Origin: Paenibacillus sp. JNUCC-31
GTDB lineage: Bacteria > Bacillota > Bacilli > Paenibacillales > Paenibacillaceae
Assembly: GCF_014844075.1 (NCBI RefSeq)
Contig: NZ_CP062165.1
Span: forward strand, 806,001-870,000
Length of the DNA: 64,000 nucleotides
Direction: 5' to 3'
Shown here: positions 10,917 to 19,880 of the stretch, one piece after another
Position numbering within the stretch: position 1 is the first letter of the stretch
Layout: every line of letters starts with the position of its first letter
Translations under genes and position numbers: made by a program
The notes under the pieces: model-generated
Told to the model about the DNA's origin: nothing
Seen by the model: only the letters and a program-made list of their open reading frames with translations
Database searches by the model: none

Positions 10917-12754
10917 TCATCTTCCCCCTGCTCATATTGTGGAATAATACATTGAATGATCGTGCCATTCCCCGGAGATGAACAGATAAACACCCCATAT
11001 CCGGTTCCATATTGAATCCGTATCCGATCTGCTACACTTCTTAATCCCAGCCCTCTGCGCTCTGCCATAGTAGATATCGGACGCATTCCCTCTGCCATGA
11101 TGTATTCAGGCGGGTCTTCTGCCATGTATTCGAATCGTGCCAACATTTCCTGAGGGATTCCAATACCATTATCTTCAACTCGCAGCACCAGATTATGTTG
11201 TACCACAAACGCGCTGATTCGAAGTACACCCTGATAATCAATCCCCTCAAACCCGTGCTGGATACTATTCTCTACAAGAGGCTGGAGGGTAAGCTTGAGC
11301 ATGGACGATGTGTACAGATGAGTTGGAATGTCTAGCTCATACCGAAACAGATCACTGAATCTGTAATGTTGAATCTCCAGATAACTCTGCAAGTGCCTAA
11401 GCTCCTCACCGAGCGATATTTCCTCCTGATCCTGAATACTGATGCGCAGCATATTACCAAGCCGTGTCACCATCTCACTTACTTTACGCCCTTCTCCCCT
11501 CAATGCTAGTCCGTTAATGGATTCCAGTGTATTGAACAGAAAATGAGGTTTGATCTGGGCTTGAAGCACTCGCAGTTCAGCCTTGGCCTTCTGTTGCTGC
11601 TCCGCACGCACACGCCGGAACAGACCGCCGATTCGATCCAGTAATTCATTGAAGCCTTGGGCAAGCAGCTGCATCTCGTCAAAACCTTTTCCTTCAACCC
11701 GGGCATTAAAGTCCCCATCATCCACCCGCCTCATGAATCGTACAAGCACAGCAATGTTGCCCGTAATTCGGTTCATGAAGAACACATTGAAGACCATTGC
11801 AGCAAGCAGACACAGCAGAATGATAATGATGGACCAGCCTGCAAATACATTCGTCTCTGCGGATAACGCTTCCCATGAAGTGACGCTGACCAGACTCCAG
11901 TTATAGTTTTTTAGATGATATTGTGAAATGATGCTTTCACTGCCGTCAAACACGGCTCTGTTGCTGCTAAACCCCGTCCCGTAACTTCCAGAACGCACAC
12001 CCAGGTTCTCCATCTTCTCTCCGCTGTAGCGACCGGAAGGATCGTATACGATCAGACCTTCCTCATTAATCAGCAGGAACGAAGTATCCTGTGCAGGATC
12101 ACTTATTTTCAAATGGCGGAAGATGCGATCCATCTCCCCTTTTTTGATCTGAACGACCAAAACTCCGATATTCTGAAAATAACTAAGTTCTTTGACCAAC
12201 CGGATTTGGGTAAACACAGGCTCCACGCCGGTCAGTTCGGGGTATTCCAAAGGGGCCAGCCACTTGGGTACACCGTTGAGTTCCTGAATTTCTTTGAATA
12301 ATGGATGCACCTTGAATTGTTGAAAAGGGAGAGCCTGAAAATTTTCTTTGGTAAAAATAGAGACAATCTGATTGTCCTCGGATGAACGCGAACGTAAATC
12401 ATATAAAAAGGCATAACTGATGAATGGATAATTGTATAACAGGGAACGGAAATTACGCTGGCTGGCATTCAGGGACAATTGGTTACCGGTTCCAAGATCC
12501 TGTTTGGTTGGATCTTTGGCGTTTAATGCCATCTGGAAAACCGATGTGGCAATCCCGTTGTCCGTAACATTGTTGATCTGCTGAAAAACATTCTCGATAT
12601 TGTAGCTAATCGCCTGGAGTGCATATTCAGACTGCTGATTGTATTTTTTCTCAATCGTATGTGATGTGACCAAAAACATGCCGATTCCAAGCGCGCACAT
12701 CGGTACAATGATGAGCAACAGAAATGCCATGGCCAGCTTCATCCGCAAGTTCAT
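10913..12754 (-). CDS. Sensor histidine kinase, YesM type
   Basis: Membrane sensor of 613 residues. It has a transmembrane helix at 8-30, an extracellular dCACHE-like sensing domain (about 35-290), a second transmembrane helix (about 295-320), a HAMP segment, a His_kinase dimerisation segment with LQAQIKPHFLFNTLESI (phosphoacceptor His about residue 400) and a C-terminal HATPase with ENSIQHG and DNGIGIP. It probably senses the sugar imported by the neighbouring ABC genes and phosphorylates the AraC-type regulator that overlaps its 3' end. Such pairs are usual beside CUT1 transporters in Paenibacillus. Confidence 0.92.
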   Translation of the reverse strand: MNLRMKLAMAFLLLIIVPMCALGIGMFLVTSHTIEKKYNQQSEYALQAISYNIENVFQQINNVTDNGIATSVFQMALNAKDPTKQDLGTGNQLSLNASQRNFRSLLYNYPFISYAFLYDLRSRSSEDNQIVSIFTKENFQALPFQQFKVHPLFKEIQELNGVPKWLAPLEYPELTGVEPVFTQIRLVKELSYFQNIGVLVVQIKKGEMDRIFRHLKISDPAQDTSFLLINEEGLIVYDPSGRYSGEKMENLGVRSGSYGTGFSSNRAVFDGSESIISQYHLKNYNWSLVSVTSWEALSAETNVFAGWSIIIILLCLLAAMVFNVFFMNRITGNIAVLVRFMRRVDDGDFNARVEGKGFDEMQLLAQGFNELLDRIGGLFRRVRAEQQQKAKAELRVLQAQIKPHFLFNTLESINGLALRGEGRKVSEMVTRLGNMLRISIQDQEEISLGEELRHLQSYLEIQHYRFSDLFRYELDIPTHLYTSSMLKLTLQPLVENSIQHGFEGIDYQGVLRISAFVVQHNLVLRVEDNGIGIPQEMLARFEYMAEDPPEYIMAEGMRPISTMAERRGLGLRSVADRIRIQYGTGYGVFICSSPGNGTIIQCIIPQYEQGEDE

Positions 12755-12785
12755 TTCTCGTTCTCCCTATAAAGCAAATCGTTAA

Positions 12786-13619
12786 TTATCCTTTGACACT
12801 GCCCGCCGTTACACCTTCAATAATTTTCTCCTGAAGCACAGCGTAAATCACAATAACCGGTACAACACTGTATACAATTCCTGCTGACATTTGCGCATAA
12901 TTCATCTGATACTGATCACGAAACTGGACCATGCCGACAGGCAGGGTACGCAGTTTATCGGTGGATAAGAAATAGTTGGCGAGTAAAAATTCGTTCCAGT
13001 TGCCGAGGAAATTCACGATAAACACCGTTACTATGGCCGGAACTGTAAGGGGTATCACTATTCTAGCAAAGATACCCGGAGCCCTCAACCCATCCATTAC
13101 TGCGGCTTCCTCAATTTCTCCAGGAAGTGATCGCATAAAGGCTGCCAGAATAATAATCGTGAACGGAATCGCATTCGCAACATAAGGAATAATCAGCGCC
13201 AGATGTGTATCCAAGATGCCCAGCTTGCGTACCAGCAAATATATGGGCAGCATAAGTGCATTGTTTGGAATCAGCATGCCCGCGAGAATGAGACTGTATA
13301 GAACCATACTCCATTTGCGGTGTCTCATCCGGGTGATGGCAAAAGCAAACATCGCTCCCAGCACAATGGTTCCGGCAGAGGACAAGACTGATATGTACAT
13401 ACTGTTCCAGAAATACGTTCCGATCTTGGCGTTCACCCAGGCCTCCACGTAATTGTTAAACACCCAGGTTGAAGGCAGACCGAACGGATTCAGTGCAATC
13501 TCGTTGTTATCCTGTTTGAATGATGAGAAGATTACGAATAAAAAGGGAAACAGAATTGCAATCAAATAAAGCATTAACAACACATGAGGTATACTGCCTT
13601 TTATGCTTTTTGCCATCAA
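12786..13619 (-). CDS. Carbohydrate ABC transporter permease, MalG/ugpE type
   Basis: Inner-membrane permease of a CUT1 sugar importer, 277 residues with six hydrophobic segments. The cytoplasmic EAA loop is EIEEAAVMDGLRAPGIFARI, which docks the ATPase. The start overlaps the end of the upstream permease by 4 bases, and an in-frame ATG one codon later is an alternative. No ATPase gene is in the operon, so the transporter probably uses a shared MsmX-type ATPase encoded elsewhere. Confidence 0.93.
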   Translation of the reverse strand: MMAKSIKGSIPHVLLMLYLIAILFPFLFVIFSSFKQDNNEIALNPFGLPSTWVFNNYVEAWVNAKIGTYFWNSMYISVLSSAGTIVLGAMFAFAITRMRHRKWSMVLYSLILAGMLIPNNALMLPIYLLVRKLGILDTHLALIIPYVANAIPFTIIILAAFMRSLPGEIEEAAVMDGLRAPGIFARIVIPLTVPAIVTVFIVNFLGNWNEFLLANYFLSTDKLRTLPVGMVQFRDQYQMNYAQMSAGIVYSVVPVIVIYAVLQEKIIEGVTAGSVKG

Positions 13620-14500
13620 TATTCCACCCTTTCGTTGCGTCTCGCCACCAGCAACTGATACACCGCGGTGAGCACAAGCGTCAGAGCAAAGATCAGAACC
13701 GCAATCGTGTTTCCATAACCGTATTTAAAATTGGTAATCGCATATTTGATCATATACGTGGCAAGCACTTCGGTAGATCCTGCGGGCCCGCCTTTGGTCA
13801 TAACCAGCACAATATCCGCTGCTTTCATCGCTCCTGCAATGGACAACATGACCACAACGGAAATGATCGGTTTGATTAATGGCAACGTAATTTTAAACGC
13901 TCGCTGTACCGCAGTGGCTCCATCAATAGCCGCCGCTTCATCCAGATCCTTGGGAATAGCCAGAATGGCCGCCAAAACCATGACAATATAGAATCCCGTC
14001 CACTGCCAAGCGTTAGTTACGAGAATGGATATCATTGCGAACCGGTTATCGGACAACCAATAGACCGGGGAAATACCGACGACTTCAAGCAGCTGATTCA
14101 ACAGGCCAATGTTGGGCTCGTAGATGAATCCCCACAGAATACCGATGACTGCTGTTGACATAATGGACGGTAAAAAGACAGCCGTCTTGTACAATCCCTT
14201 CAGTTTCTTAACGTTCGCAATAAGCAGTGAAAAAAGCACAATAATAGGTACCTGAATCAACACGGAAAATGCGATAAAGAAACCATTATTGCGAGTGGAA
14301 ATCCAAAACCGTTCGTCTGTCAGTGCCTTTGCGTAATTCGAAAGCCCCACAAAACGCGGCTCTGCGGATACCCCGTTCCAACTGGTCAGACTATAATAAA
14401 GTGAACTGCCGATAGGATACAGGAAAAACATAATAAACAGGATCAAGGCCGGCAACACAAACAACGTATAGATCAGAGGGCTGCGGAGTGAAGTATTCAT
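13616..14500 (-). CDS. Carbohydrate ABC transporter permease, MalF/ugpA type
   Basis: First membrane permease of the CUT1 importer, 294 residues with six predicted membrane segments. The EAA loop is DLDEAAAIDGATAVQRAFKI. It pairs with the MalG-type permease that overlaps its 3' end. It lies 166 bases after the binding-protein gene, with a stable hairpin in between. Confidence 0.93.
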   Translation of the reverse strand: MNTSLRSPLIYTLFVLPALILFIMFFLYPIGSSLYYSLTSWNGVSAEPRFVGLSNYAKALTDERFWISTRNNGFFIAFSVLIQVPIIVLFSLLIANVKKLKGLYKTAVFLPSIMSTAVIGILWGFIYEPNIGLLNQLLEVVGISPVYWLSDNRFAMISILVTNAWQWTGFYIVMVLAAILAIPKDLDEAAAIDGATAVQRAFKITLPLIKPIISVVVMLSIAGAMKAADIVLVMTKGGPAGSTEVLATYMIKYAITNFKYGYGNTIAVLIFALTLVLTAVYQLLVARRNERVEY

Positions 14501-14578
14501 GATCTACCTCCTTCAGTGACTTCAACTTCTTAAGCTCATATATAGAGCAGATCCTCAGCAGTGCAATTCTTTCATTAA

Positions 14579-14630
14579 ACCAAGAGCCGTACCCCGGAAA
14601 TAATTCAAACCGGGGTAAGCCAGCATTGGT
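14579..14630 (-). promoter_or_regulatory. Intercistronic hairpin between binding-protein and permease genes
   Basis: TACCCCGG (14590-14597) pairs perfectly with CCGGGGTA (14610-14617), and the flanking ACCAA/TTGGT can extend the stem. No T-run follows on the minus strand. By analogy with malE-malF, such a hairpin may protect the binding-protein mRNA or partly attenuate transcription. Confidence 0.5.
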
Positions 14631-14666
14631 GATCAAGAGATATTCGTTTTTTGTAAGATAGATCCA

Positions 14667-16031
14667 TTATTCGACTGAAGCATTAGCCTCTTCCTGAACT
14701 TTTTGCAGTTCTTCCGCCATCTTCTCAGGAGTGGTCTGTCCACCAACCAGCTTCTGAATTTGCAGATTGCTGATCTCGGTGGTTACATCCGCCTGTACGA
14801 GGGCATCAAATGCCGGGAACGAAGTCTGGGATGCATTGAGCACAGCTACGATTTCTTTCATCAAATCGTCGGTGATGCTGTCTGTCAGCACTTTTTCATC
14901 CAGCTTCATCGCTGGTAACACACCATCTTCTACGAGCCCGCGCACTTGCATATCTTCGTTGTAGAAGTTCTTAATAAACGCTTTAACTGCCGCAAGTTTC
15001 TGCGGGTCATCCGCAACTGCTGCGGAGAAACCGTATCCATTATTTACGTCACGCATCAAAGCTGTTTGATCTCCAGCACCGTTCTCTACCGGAGGCATAT
15101 TGAAGAAACCAACCTTGCCAATTAGCGATTCTCCGCTTTGCCCTTCCTTGAAAACAGAAGATTTCCAAGTTCCGTCATACATCAGAATGGCTTCACCGCT
15201 CGTGAATTGAGTGGTGTACTCCGCATATTCGAAGCCAAGTTCACCTTTTTTGAAATAGCCTTTATCCACCCATTCTTTATGCTTCGCAAACCCTGCAACA
15301 ACGCCCGGGTCAGTCCACTTGGCTTCGCCTGTCGCAAATTTCGCCGTAATATCAGGTCCAGCGTAACGGGACCACAGATGGTTCGTTAACATAAGCGGAA
15401 CCCAGCCAGCCTTGGAAGCTGAAGCGAGTGGTACTTTGCCATCAGCCTTGATCTCGGCCAGCATGTTGTCGAGCTCAGCCATCGTTGTAGGCGCTTTCCA
15501 ACCTTTTTGTGTAAAATACTCTTTATTGTAGAAGAAACCTTCACCGGAGCCCCCAATTGGAAGTCCATACACTTTGCCTTCATAGGTGAATGGTTCAAGT
15601 GATGAGAATTGGTCCTGAATACCCAACTCTTGCAGAATGGGCGTGAGATCCAGCAACATGCCTTCCTTGGCATACACTTTGGAGTCCGGGCTACCGAACA
15701 ATTCGAAGATATCCGGTGGATTGCCTGCAGCCATCTCCCCGCGAAGCTTCTCCTTGCGGTTCACATCAGATTCGACTCCGTCCAGCGTAAAGGTCAGATT
15801 GGGTACCTCGCTCTCTACTTTGCCCACGACGTCCTGCAGAATGGCCAGCCTTTTTTGTTTGTCGGCGCCCACCTGGGTGTGACGGAGAAGCATCTCAACC
15901 GGCTCCTTGCTCGTCTCCGCAGGCGCTTTGCCGCCTCCTTGCTGCGGTTCACTACTTGAGCTCGAACATCCCGCCAAAGTCCATGAAGTGATAAGTAATA
16001 ATGAAAGCAGTAATGTCATTCCTTTTTTCAT
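14667..16031 (-). CDS. Sugar ABC transporter substrate-binding lipoprotein (CUT1)
   Basis: Extracellular lipid-anchored sugar receptor of 454 residues. The N-terminus is MKKGMTLLL followed by a hydrophobic stretch and the lipobox LAGC, then a Ser-rich spacer and the type 1 solute-binding fold. ATG at 16031 has GAGGAGGG 8 bases upstream; an upstream in-frame ATG at 16061 lacks a ribosome site. It is the first gene of the operon that also encodes two permeases, a sensor kinase, a response regulator and a GH3 hexosaminidase. The ligand is probably a GlcNAc-containing saccharide, judged from nagZ only. Confidence 0.93.
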   Translation of the reverse strand: MKKGMTLLLSLLLITSWTLAGCSSSSSEPQQGGGKAPAETSKEPVEMLLRHTQVGADKQKRLAILQDVVGKVESEVPNLTFTLDGVESDVNRKEKLRGEMAAGNPPDIFELFGSPDSKVYAKEGMLLDLTPILQELGIQDQFSSLEPFTYEGKVYGLPIGGSGEGFFYNKEYFTQKGWKAPTTMAELDNMLAEIKADGKVPLASASKAGWVPLMLTNHLWSRYAGPDITAKFATGEAKWTDPGVVAGFAKHKEWVDKGYFKKGELGFEYAEYTTQFTSGEAILMYDGTWKSSVFKEGQSGESLIGKVGFFNMPPVENGAGDQTALMRDVNNGYGFSAAVADDPQKLAAVKAFIKNFYNEDMQVRGLVEDGVLPAMKLDEKVLTDSITDDLMKEIVAVLNASQTSFPAFDALVQADVTTEISNLQIQKLVGGQTTPEKMAEELQKVQEEANASVE

Positions 16032-16077
16032 CTGGTTGACCCTCCTCAAGATATTGAGCATTTGGCTTTACACTCTG

Positions 16078-16083
16078 ATTATA
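16078..16083 (-). promoter_or_regulatory. Possible -10 box of the sugar operon
   Basis: TATAAT on the minus strand, 47 bases before the lipoprotein start. No good -35 box stands at 17 bases, which would suit an activated promoter. Confidence 0.35.
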
Positions 16084-16183
16084 AAAAGCCGGAGCTTACA
16101 TCGTAAGGATGACAATTCATCAATGGAGGGATAAAATCCTTCACTGGACAAAATATCTTGCATTTACAATAGATAACAATAGC

Positions 16184-16222
16184 AAAAACAGCCCCTGCGA
16201 AACATGTTCGCAAGGACTGCTT
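16184..16222 (-). terminator. Terminator of pflA
   Basis: AAGCAGTCCTTGCGAA pairs with TTCGCAGGGGCTGTT around a short loop and runs into T-rich sequence on the minus strand, about 70 bases past the pflA stop. Confidence 0.75.
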
Positions 16223-16293
16223 GGTTGGAATATAAGTTGAACTTAGAATATTTACACTTGCCGCTCCGATGACAGAACTGTATAGATAGTAAC

Positions 16294-17043
16294 TTAATTA
16301 GAGCAAGTGACGCTTGCTGTTTCGGAGCGACCTTGTTCAATCAAACGATATGCCCGTTCTACTTCCTCATCACTCGGAGAAGGAACACCTTCGAGCGGAT
16401 AAGCTTTCCCCAGCGCCTGCCATTTGTAGATACCCATCTGATGATAAGGCAAGATTTCGAACTTCTCGACTCCATTGAGCGTTCCGATAAACCGCCCCAG
16501 ATTGAGCAAATCCTCTTCCTCATTGTGAATCCCTGGCACATACACGTGTCGAATCCACATTTTTCGTCCATTGTCCGATAACCACTGTGCGGTGCGCAAC
16601 GTTCTCTCGTTGGATTTGCCTGTCAGTTTGATATGTTTCTCATCATTGATGTGCTTCAGATCGAGTAAAACCAGGTCCGTGTTATCTAATAAATCATGAA
16701 TGCGATCCGGTTCATTGAACCCGTTGCTGTCCAGCGTGGTGTGCAAACCCCAGCGCCGTTTCGCTTCCTTGAAGACCTCGGCTACAAAATGAGCCTGCAA
16801 TGTAGGCTCCCCACCAGATACGGTGAGTCCGCCACCAGAGCTGCGATAGTATGACAAGTATGGCTCAATCTCGGCCAGTACCTCCTCCACGCTCATTTCC
16901 TTACCACCGTCCAATGCCCAAGTATCTGGGTTGTGACAATATTGGCATTTGAGCAGACATCCCTGCATAAAAAGCACGAAGCGGATGCCTGGGCCGTCAA
17001 CCGTCCCGAAAGTTTCGAGTGAATGAATATGTCCGTTAACCAT
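16294..17043 (-). CDS. pflA: Pyruvate formate-lyase-activating enzyme
   Basis: Radical SAM enzyme that installs the glycyl radical on PflB. The 249-residue product has the cluster motif C29-x3-C33-x2-C36 (GCLLKCQYC), the SAM-binding GGEP in TVSGGEP, and the family C-terminal motif LPYHQMGIYKW. ATG at 17043 follows AGGAAGAGG; the longer frame from 17070 lacks such a site. It lies 91 bases downstream of pflB, the usual order, and the two are probably cotranscribed under anaerobic control. Confidence 0.96.
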   Translation of the reverse strand: MVNGHIHSLETFGTVDGPGIRFVLFMQGCLLKCQYCHNPDTWALDGGKEMSVEEVLAEIEPYLSYYRSSGGGLTVSGGEPTLQAHFVAEVFKEAKRRWGLHTTLDSNGFNEPDRIHDLLDNTDLVLLDLKHINDEKHIKLTGKSNERTLRTAQWLSDNGRKMWIRHVYVPGIHNEEEDLLNLGRFIGTLNGVEKFEILPYHQMGIYKWQALGKAYPLEGVPSPSDEEVERAYRLIEQGRSETASVTCSN

Positions 17044-17134
17044 GATGCCTCTTCCTTTCTGTATCCGCATCCGCTGTGCGTTTAATATGTGGTTCAGTCT
17101 GTCTTTCCGGGCGGCTTTCTCATTTCAATTTCAT

Positions 17135-19393
17135 TTACATGGAACCATGGAACGTCCGGTTGATGACATCGAGCTGCTGCTCACGTGTCAGCTTGATGAA
17201 GTTAACCGCGTAACCGGATACCCGTACTGTTAGTTGCGGATAGTTTTCCGGGTGATCCATCGCATCAATCAGCTGCTGACGATCAAATACGTTTACGTTC
17301 AGATGGTGTGCACCTTGACCAAAGTATCCATCCAGCATCGCAGTCAAATTGGATTTACGTGTATTCTCCTCTTTACCTAGTGCTTTTGGCACGATGGAGA
17401 AGGTATTGGAAATACCATCAAGACTGTGTTCATATGGCAATTTGGCTACAGAACCCAGAGATGCCAGCGCACCTTTTTTGTCACGACCATGCATTGGGTT
17501 CGCTCCTGGTGCAAATGGTTCGCCTGCTTTACGTCCATCCGGTGTTGTACCTGTTTTCTTGCCGTACACAACATTGGATGTGATGGTCAGTACAGATTGC
17601 GTTGGAATCGCATTACGATATGCTTTGTGTTTGCGAATCATGCCCATGAAGCTTTCCACGAGTTCAACCGCGATGCTGTCGACACTGTCTTCATTGTTAC
17701 CGTAACAAGGGAAGTCGCCTTCAATTTCAAAATCAATCGCGATGCCTTGTTCGTTGCGGATTGGTTTGACTTTAGCATACTTGATTGCACTCAGAGAGTC
17801 TGCTGCAACCGAGAGACCGGCAATACCACAAGCCATCGTACGTACGATATCGCGGTCATGCAGTGCCATTTCAATACGCTCATAGCTGTATTTGTCATGC
17901 ATGTAGTGAATGACGTTGAGCGAGTTCATATACAGTTTGGCAAGCCACTCCATCATCGGTTTGAAACGTTTCATGACCTCATTGTAATCCAGTACTTCGC
18001 TTGTAATTGCCGGATATTCAGGACCCACTTGAGCCCCCGATTTCTCGTCACGACCACCGTTGATTGCATACAGCAATGCTTTGGCGAGATTGGCACGTGC
18101 ACCGAAGAACTGCATTTGTTTTCCGATCTTCATGGCGGATACGCAGCAGGCAATACCATAATCGTCTCCATAGATTGGACGCATCAGATCGTCATTTTCA
18201 TACTGGATCGAGCTCGTTTCAATGGATACTTTCGTACAGTATTGTTTGAACGCTTCCGGAAGCTTGGTGGACCAGAGCACAGTCAAGTTTGGTTCTGGTG
18301 CAGGACCAAGATTGTTCAGGGTGTGCAGGAAACGGAAGCTGTTTTTCGTAACACGGGTTTCACCGTTAACGGACATACCACCAATGGATTCGGTTACCCA
18401 TGTTGGGTCTCCACTGAACAACTCGTTATAATCCGGCGTACGCAGGAACTTGACGATCCGCAGTTTCATGACAAAATGGTCAACCAACTCCTGAGCCTGT
18501 TCCTCCGTGAGCAAGCCTTCTTGCAAATCACGTTCGATGTAAATATCCAGGAAAGAAGAGACACGTCCGAGCGACATCGCCGCACCGTTTTGCTCTTTGA
18601 TCGCAGCCAGGTAACCGAAGTAGAGCCATTGGAACGCTTCTTTTGCGGTTGTGGCTGGCAAGGAAATGTCGAAACCGTGCATTTCGCCCAATTGTTTCAA
18701 TTCTTGCAATGCACGAATCTGTTCGGACAGTTCTTCACGCAGACGAATGACATCTTCATCTATCACATCAACTTCGAGTGCATTCAGTTCGCCTTTTTTA
18801 TTCCGAATCAGGAAGTCTACGCCATAGAGAGCTACCCGACGATAGTCACCGATGATCCGGCCACGGCCATACGCATCTGGCAGACCTGTAATGATTCCCG
18901 CTTTACGAGCTGCACGCATCTCGGAAGTATAAGCATCGAACACACCCTGGTTATGTGTTTTACGAATATTTGTAAATATATCAATGACGCCTTGAGGCAA
19001 TTCAAAGCCGTATGCTTCACATGCATCAATCATCATGCGGATTCCGCCTGTTGGTTGAATGGAACGTTTGAATGGGGCATCCGTTTGAACGCCGACAATC
19101 TGCTCTTTGGTTTGATCCAGATATCCTGGTTGGTGTGAAACGATTGTAGCTGGTGTGTTCACATCAACGTCAAGGACGCCGCCGTTATCACGTTCTTTTT
19201 TGGTCAGATCAGATACAATATCCCATAATTCTTTTGTATTCTGGGTTGCCCCTGTAAGGAATGCTTCGTCACCGTAATAAGGTGACAGGTTGTGAGTCAG
19301 AAAATCATTCACATCGACGGATTTGGTCCATGTTCCTTTGGTAAAGTTTCTCCAGCCTGTTTGTTGTTTGACATCTTTTTCAATCACCGACAT
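17135..19393 (-). CDS. pflB: Formate C-acetyltransferase (pyruvate formate-lyase)
   Basis: Converts pyruvate and CoA to acetyl-CoA and formate in anaerobic growth. The 752-residue product has the adjacent active-site cysteines in [13 protein letters not shown] and the glycyl-radical loop RVSGYAVN near the C-terminus (Gly about 727). ATG at 19393 has GGAGGG 7 bases upstream and gives the usual start [14 protein letters not shown]; 70 further in-frame codons upstream are unlikely to be coding, because they contain the Fnr-type box. pflA follows downstream. Confidence 0.97.
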   Translation of the reverse strand: MSVIEKDVKQQTGWRNFTKGTWTKSVDVNDFLTHNLSPYYGDEAFLTGATQNTKELWDIVSDLTKKERDNGGVLDVDVNTPATIVSHQPGYLDQTKEQIVGVQTDAPFKRSIQPTGGIRMMIDACEAYGFELPQGVIDIFTNIRKTHNQGVFDAYTSEMRAARKAGIITGLPDAYGRGRIIGDYRRVALYGVDFLIRNKKGELNALEVDVIDEDVIRLREELSEQIRALQELKQLGEMHGFDISLPATTAKEAFQWLYFGYLAAIKEQNGAAMSLGRVSSFLDIYIERDLQEGLLTEEQAQELVDHFVMKLRIVKFLRTPDYNELFSGDPTWVTESIGGMSVNGETRVTKNSFRFLHTLNNLGPAPEPNLTVLWSTKLPEAFKQYCTKVSIETSSIQYENDDLMRPIYGDDYGIACCVSAMKIGKQMQFFGARANLAKALLYAINGGRDEKSGAQVGPEYPAITSEVLDYNEVMKRFKPMMEWLAKLYMNSLNVIHYMHDKYSYERIEMALHDRDIVRTMACGIAGLSVAADSLSAIKYAKVKPIRNEQGIAIDFEIEGDFPCYGNNEDSVDSIAVELVESFMGMIRKHKAYRNAIPTQSVLTITSNVVYGKKTGTTPDGRKAGEPFAPGANPMHGRDKKGALASLGSVAKLPYEHSLDGISNTFSIVPKALGKEENTRKSNLTAMLDGYFGQGAHHLNVNVFDRQQLIDAMDHPENYPQLTVRVSGYAVNFIKLTREQQLDVINRTFHGSM

Positions 19394-19588
19394 CGTAATC
19401 CCTCCACTAATTTGGATTTCTGGACACATAACATGTTGCTTCATTCGTATCATTGTGTGCCCAGAGCCGCGATTAATGTGATTAATTTCACATATAAGCC
19501 GGAACACGTTCTCTCTACTTGGGAACCGGAACCGCGGAATGAATGTTTTTCTTACACTTTCAGTATACGTCGTCGTTCTTTCACACTC

Positions 19589-19604
19589 TGTGATTTTTAT
19601 CACA
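19589..19604 (-). promoter_or_regulatory. Fnr-type box upstream of pflB
   Basis: TGTGATTTTTATCACA is an exact TGTGA-N6-TCACA palindrome, centred about 203 bases before the pflB start. The same core occurs before adhE. Confidence 0.75.
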
Positions 19605-19644
19605 AAGTCAGTGAACTAACTCACTCCACCTGCGCTGTGTCCCA

Positions 19645-19815
19645 TTGAAATTGAAGCTTTACACAGGATCACTGCGTGGCAGAACAACCTTCCAATCGCT
19701 GTTATCCCCAGATTTTTTTGATTCCCTTTCAAAAAGGGAAAATCCGGTGATAAAGGTGAACGCTTCGCTTTTTCAGGTTATTTCTGCCCTCTTCGTTATC
19801 GTGTGGAAGGACGGC
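19645..19815. repeat. Dispersed repeat, family A, copy 1
   Basis: Non-coding segment sharing long stretches with 37709-37951, such as CGCTGTTATCC, GGGAAAATCC/TTCG, GAACGCTTCGCTT and CTCTTCGTT. It contains an internal hairpin (CCCTTTC..AAAAAGGG). It occupies the pflB-adhE intergenic region. Confidence 0.65.
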
Positions 19816-19858
19816 AATCGGGGCTCCCCATCTTGGGGAACCCTGATTCTCTTGCCGT
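19811..19858. terminator. Hairpin downstream of adhE
   Basis: ACGGCAA and TTGCCGT enclose GGGG..CCCC pairing to form a long stem 23 bases past the adhE stop. No T-run follows, so termination is uncertain. Confidence 0.45.
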
Positions 19859-19880
19859 AAGGCAGGCTTAGTCTTATTCG

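Noticed and set aside
17426..19138. Plus-strand 570-codon ORF inside pflB
   Set aside because: It is the antisense shadow of pflB; its composition is Cys/Phe/His-rich and it lacks a ribosome site.
19394..19603. N-terminal extension of pflB
   Set aside because: The ribosome site and usual protein start are at 19393, and the extension contains the Fnr-type box.
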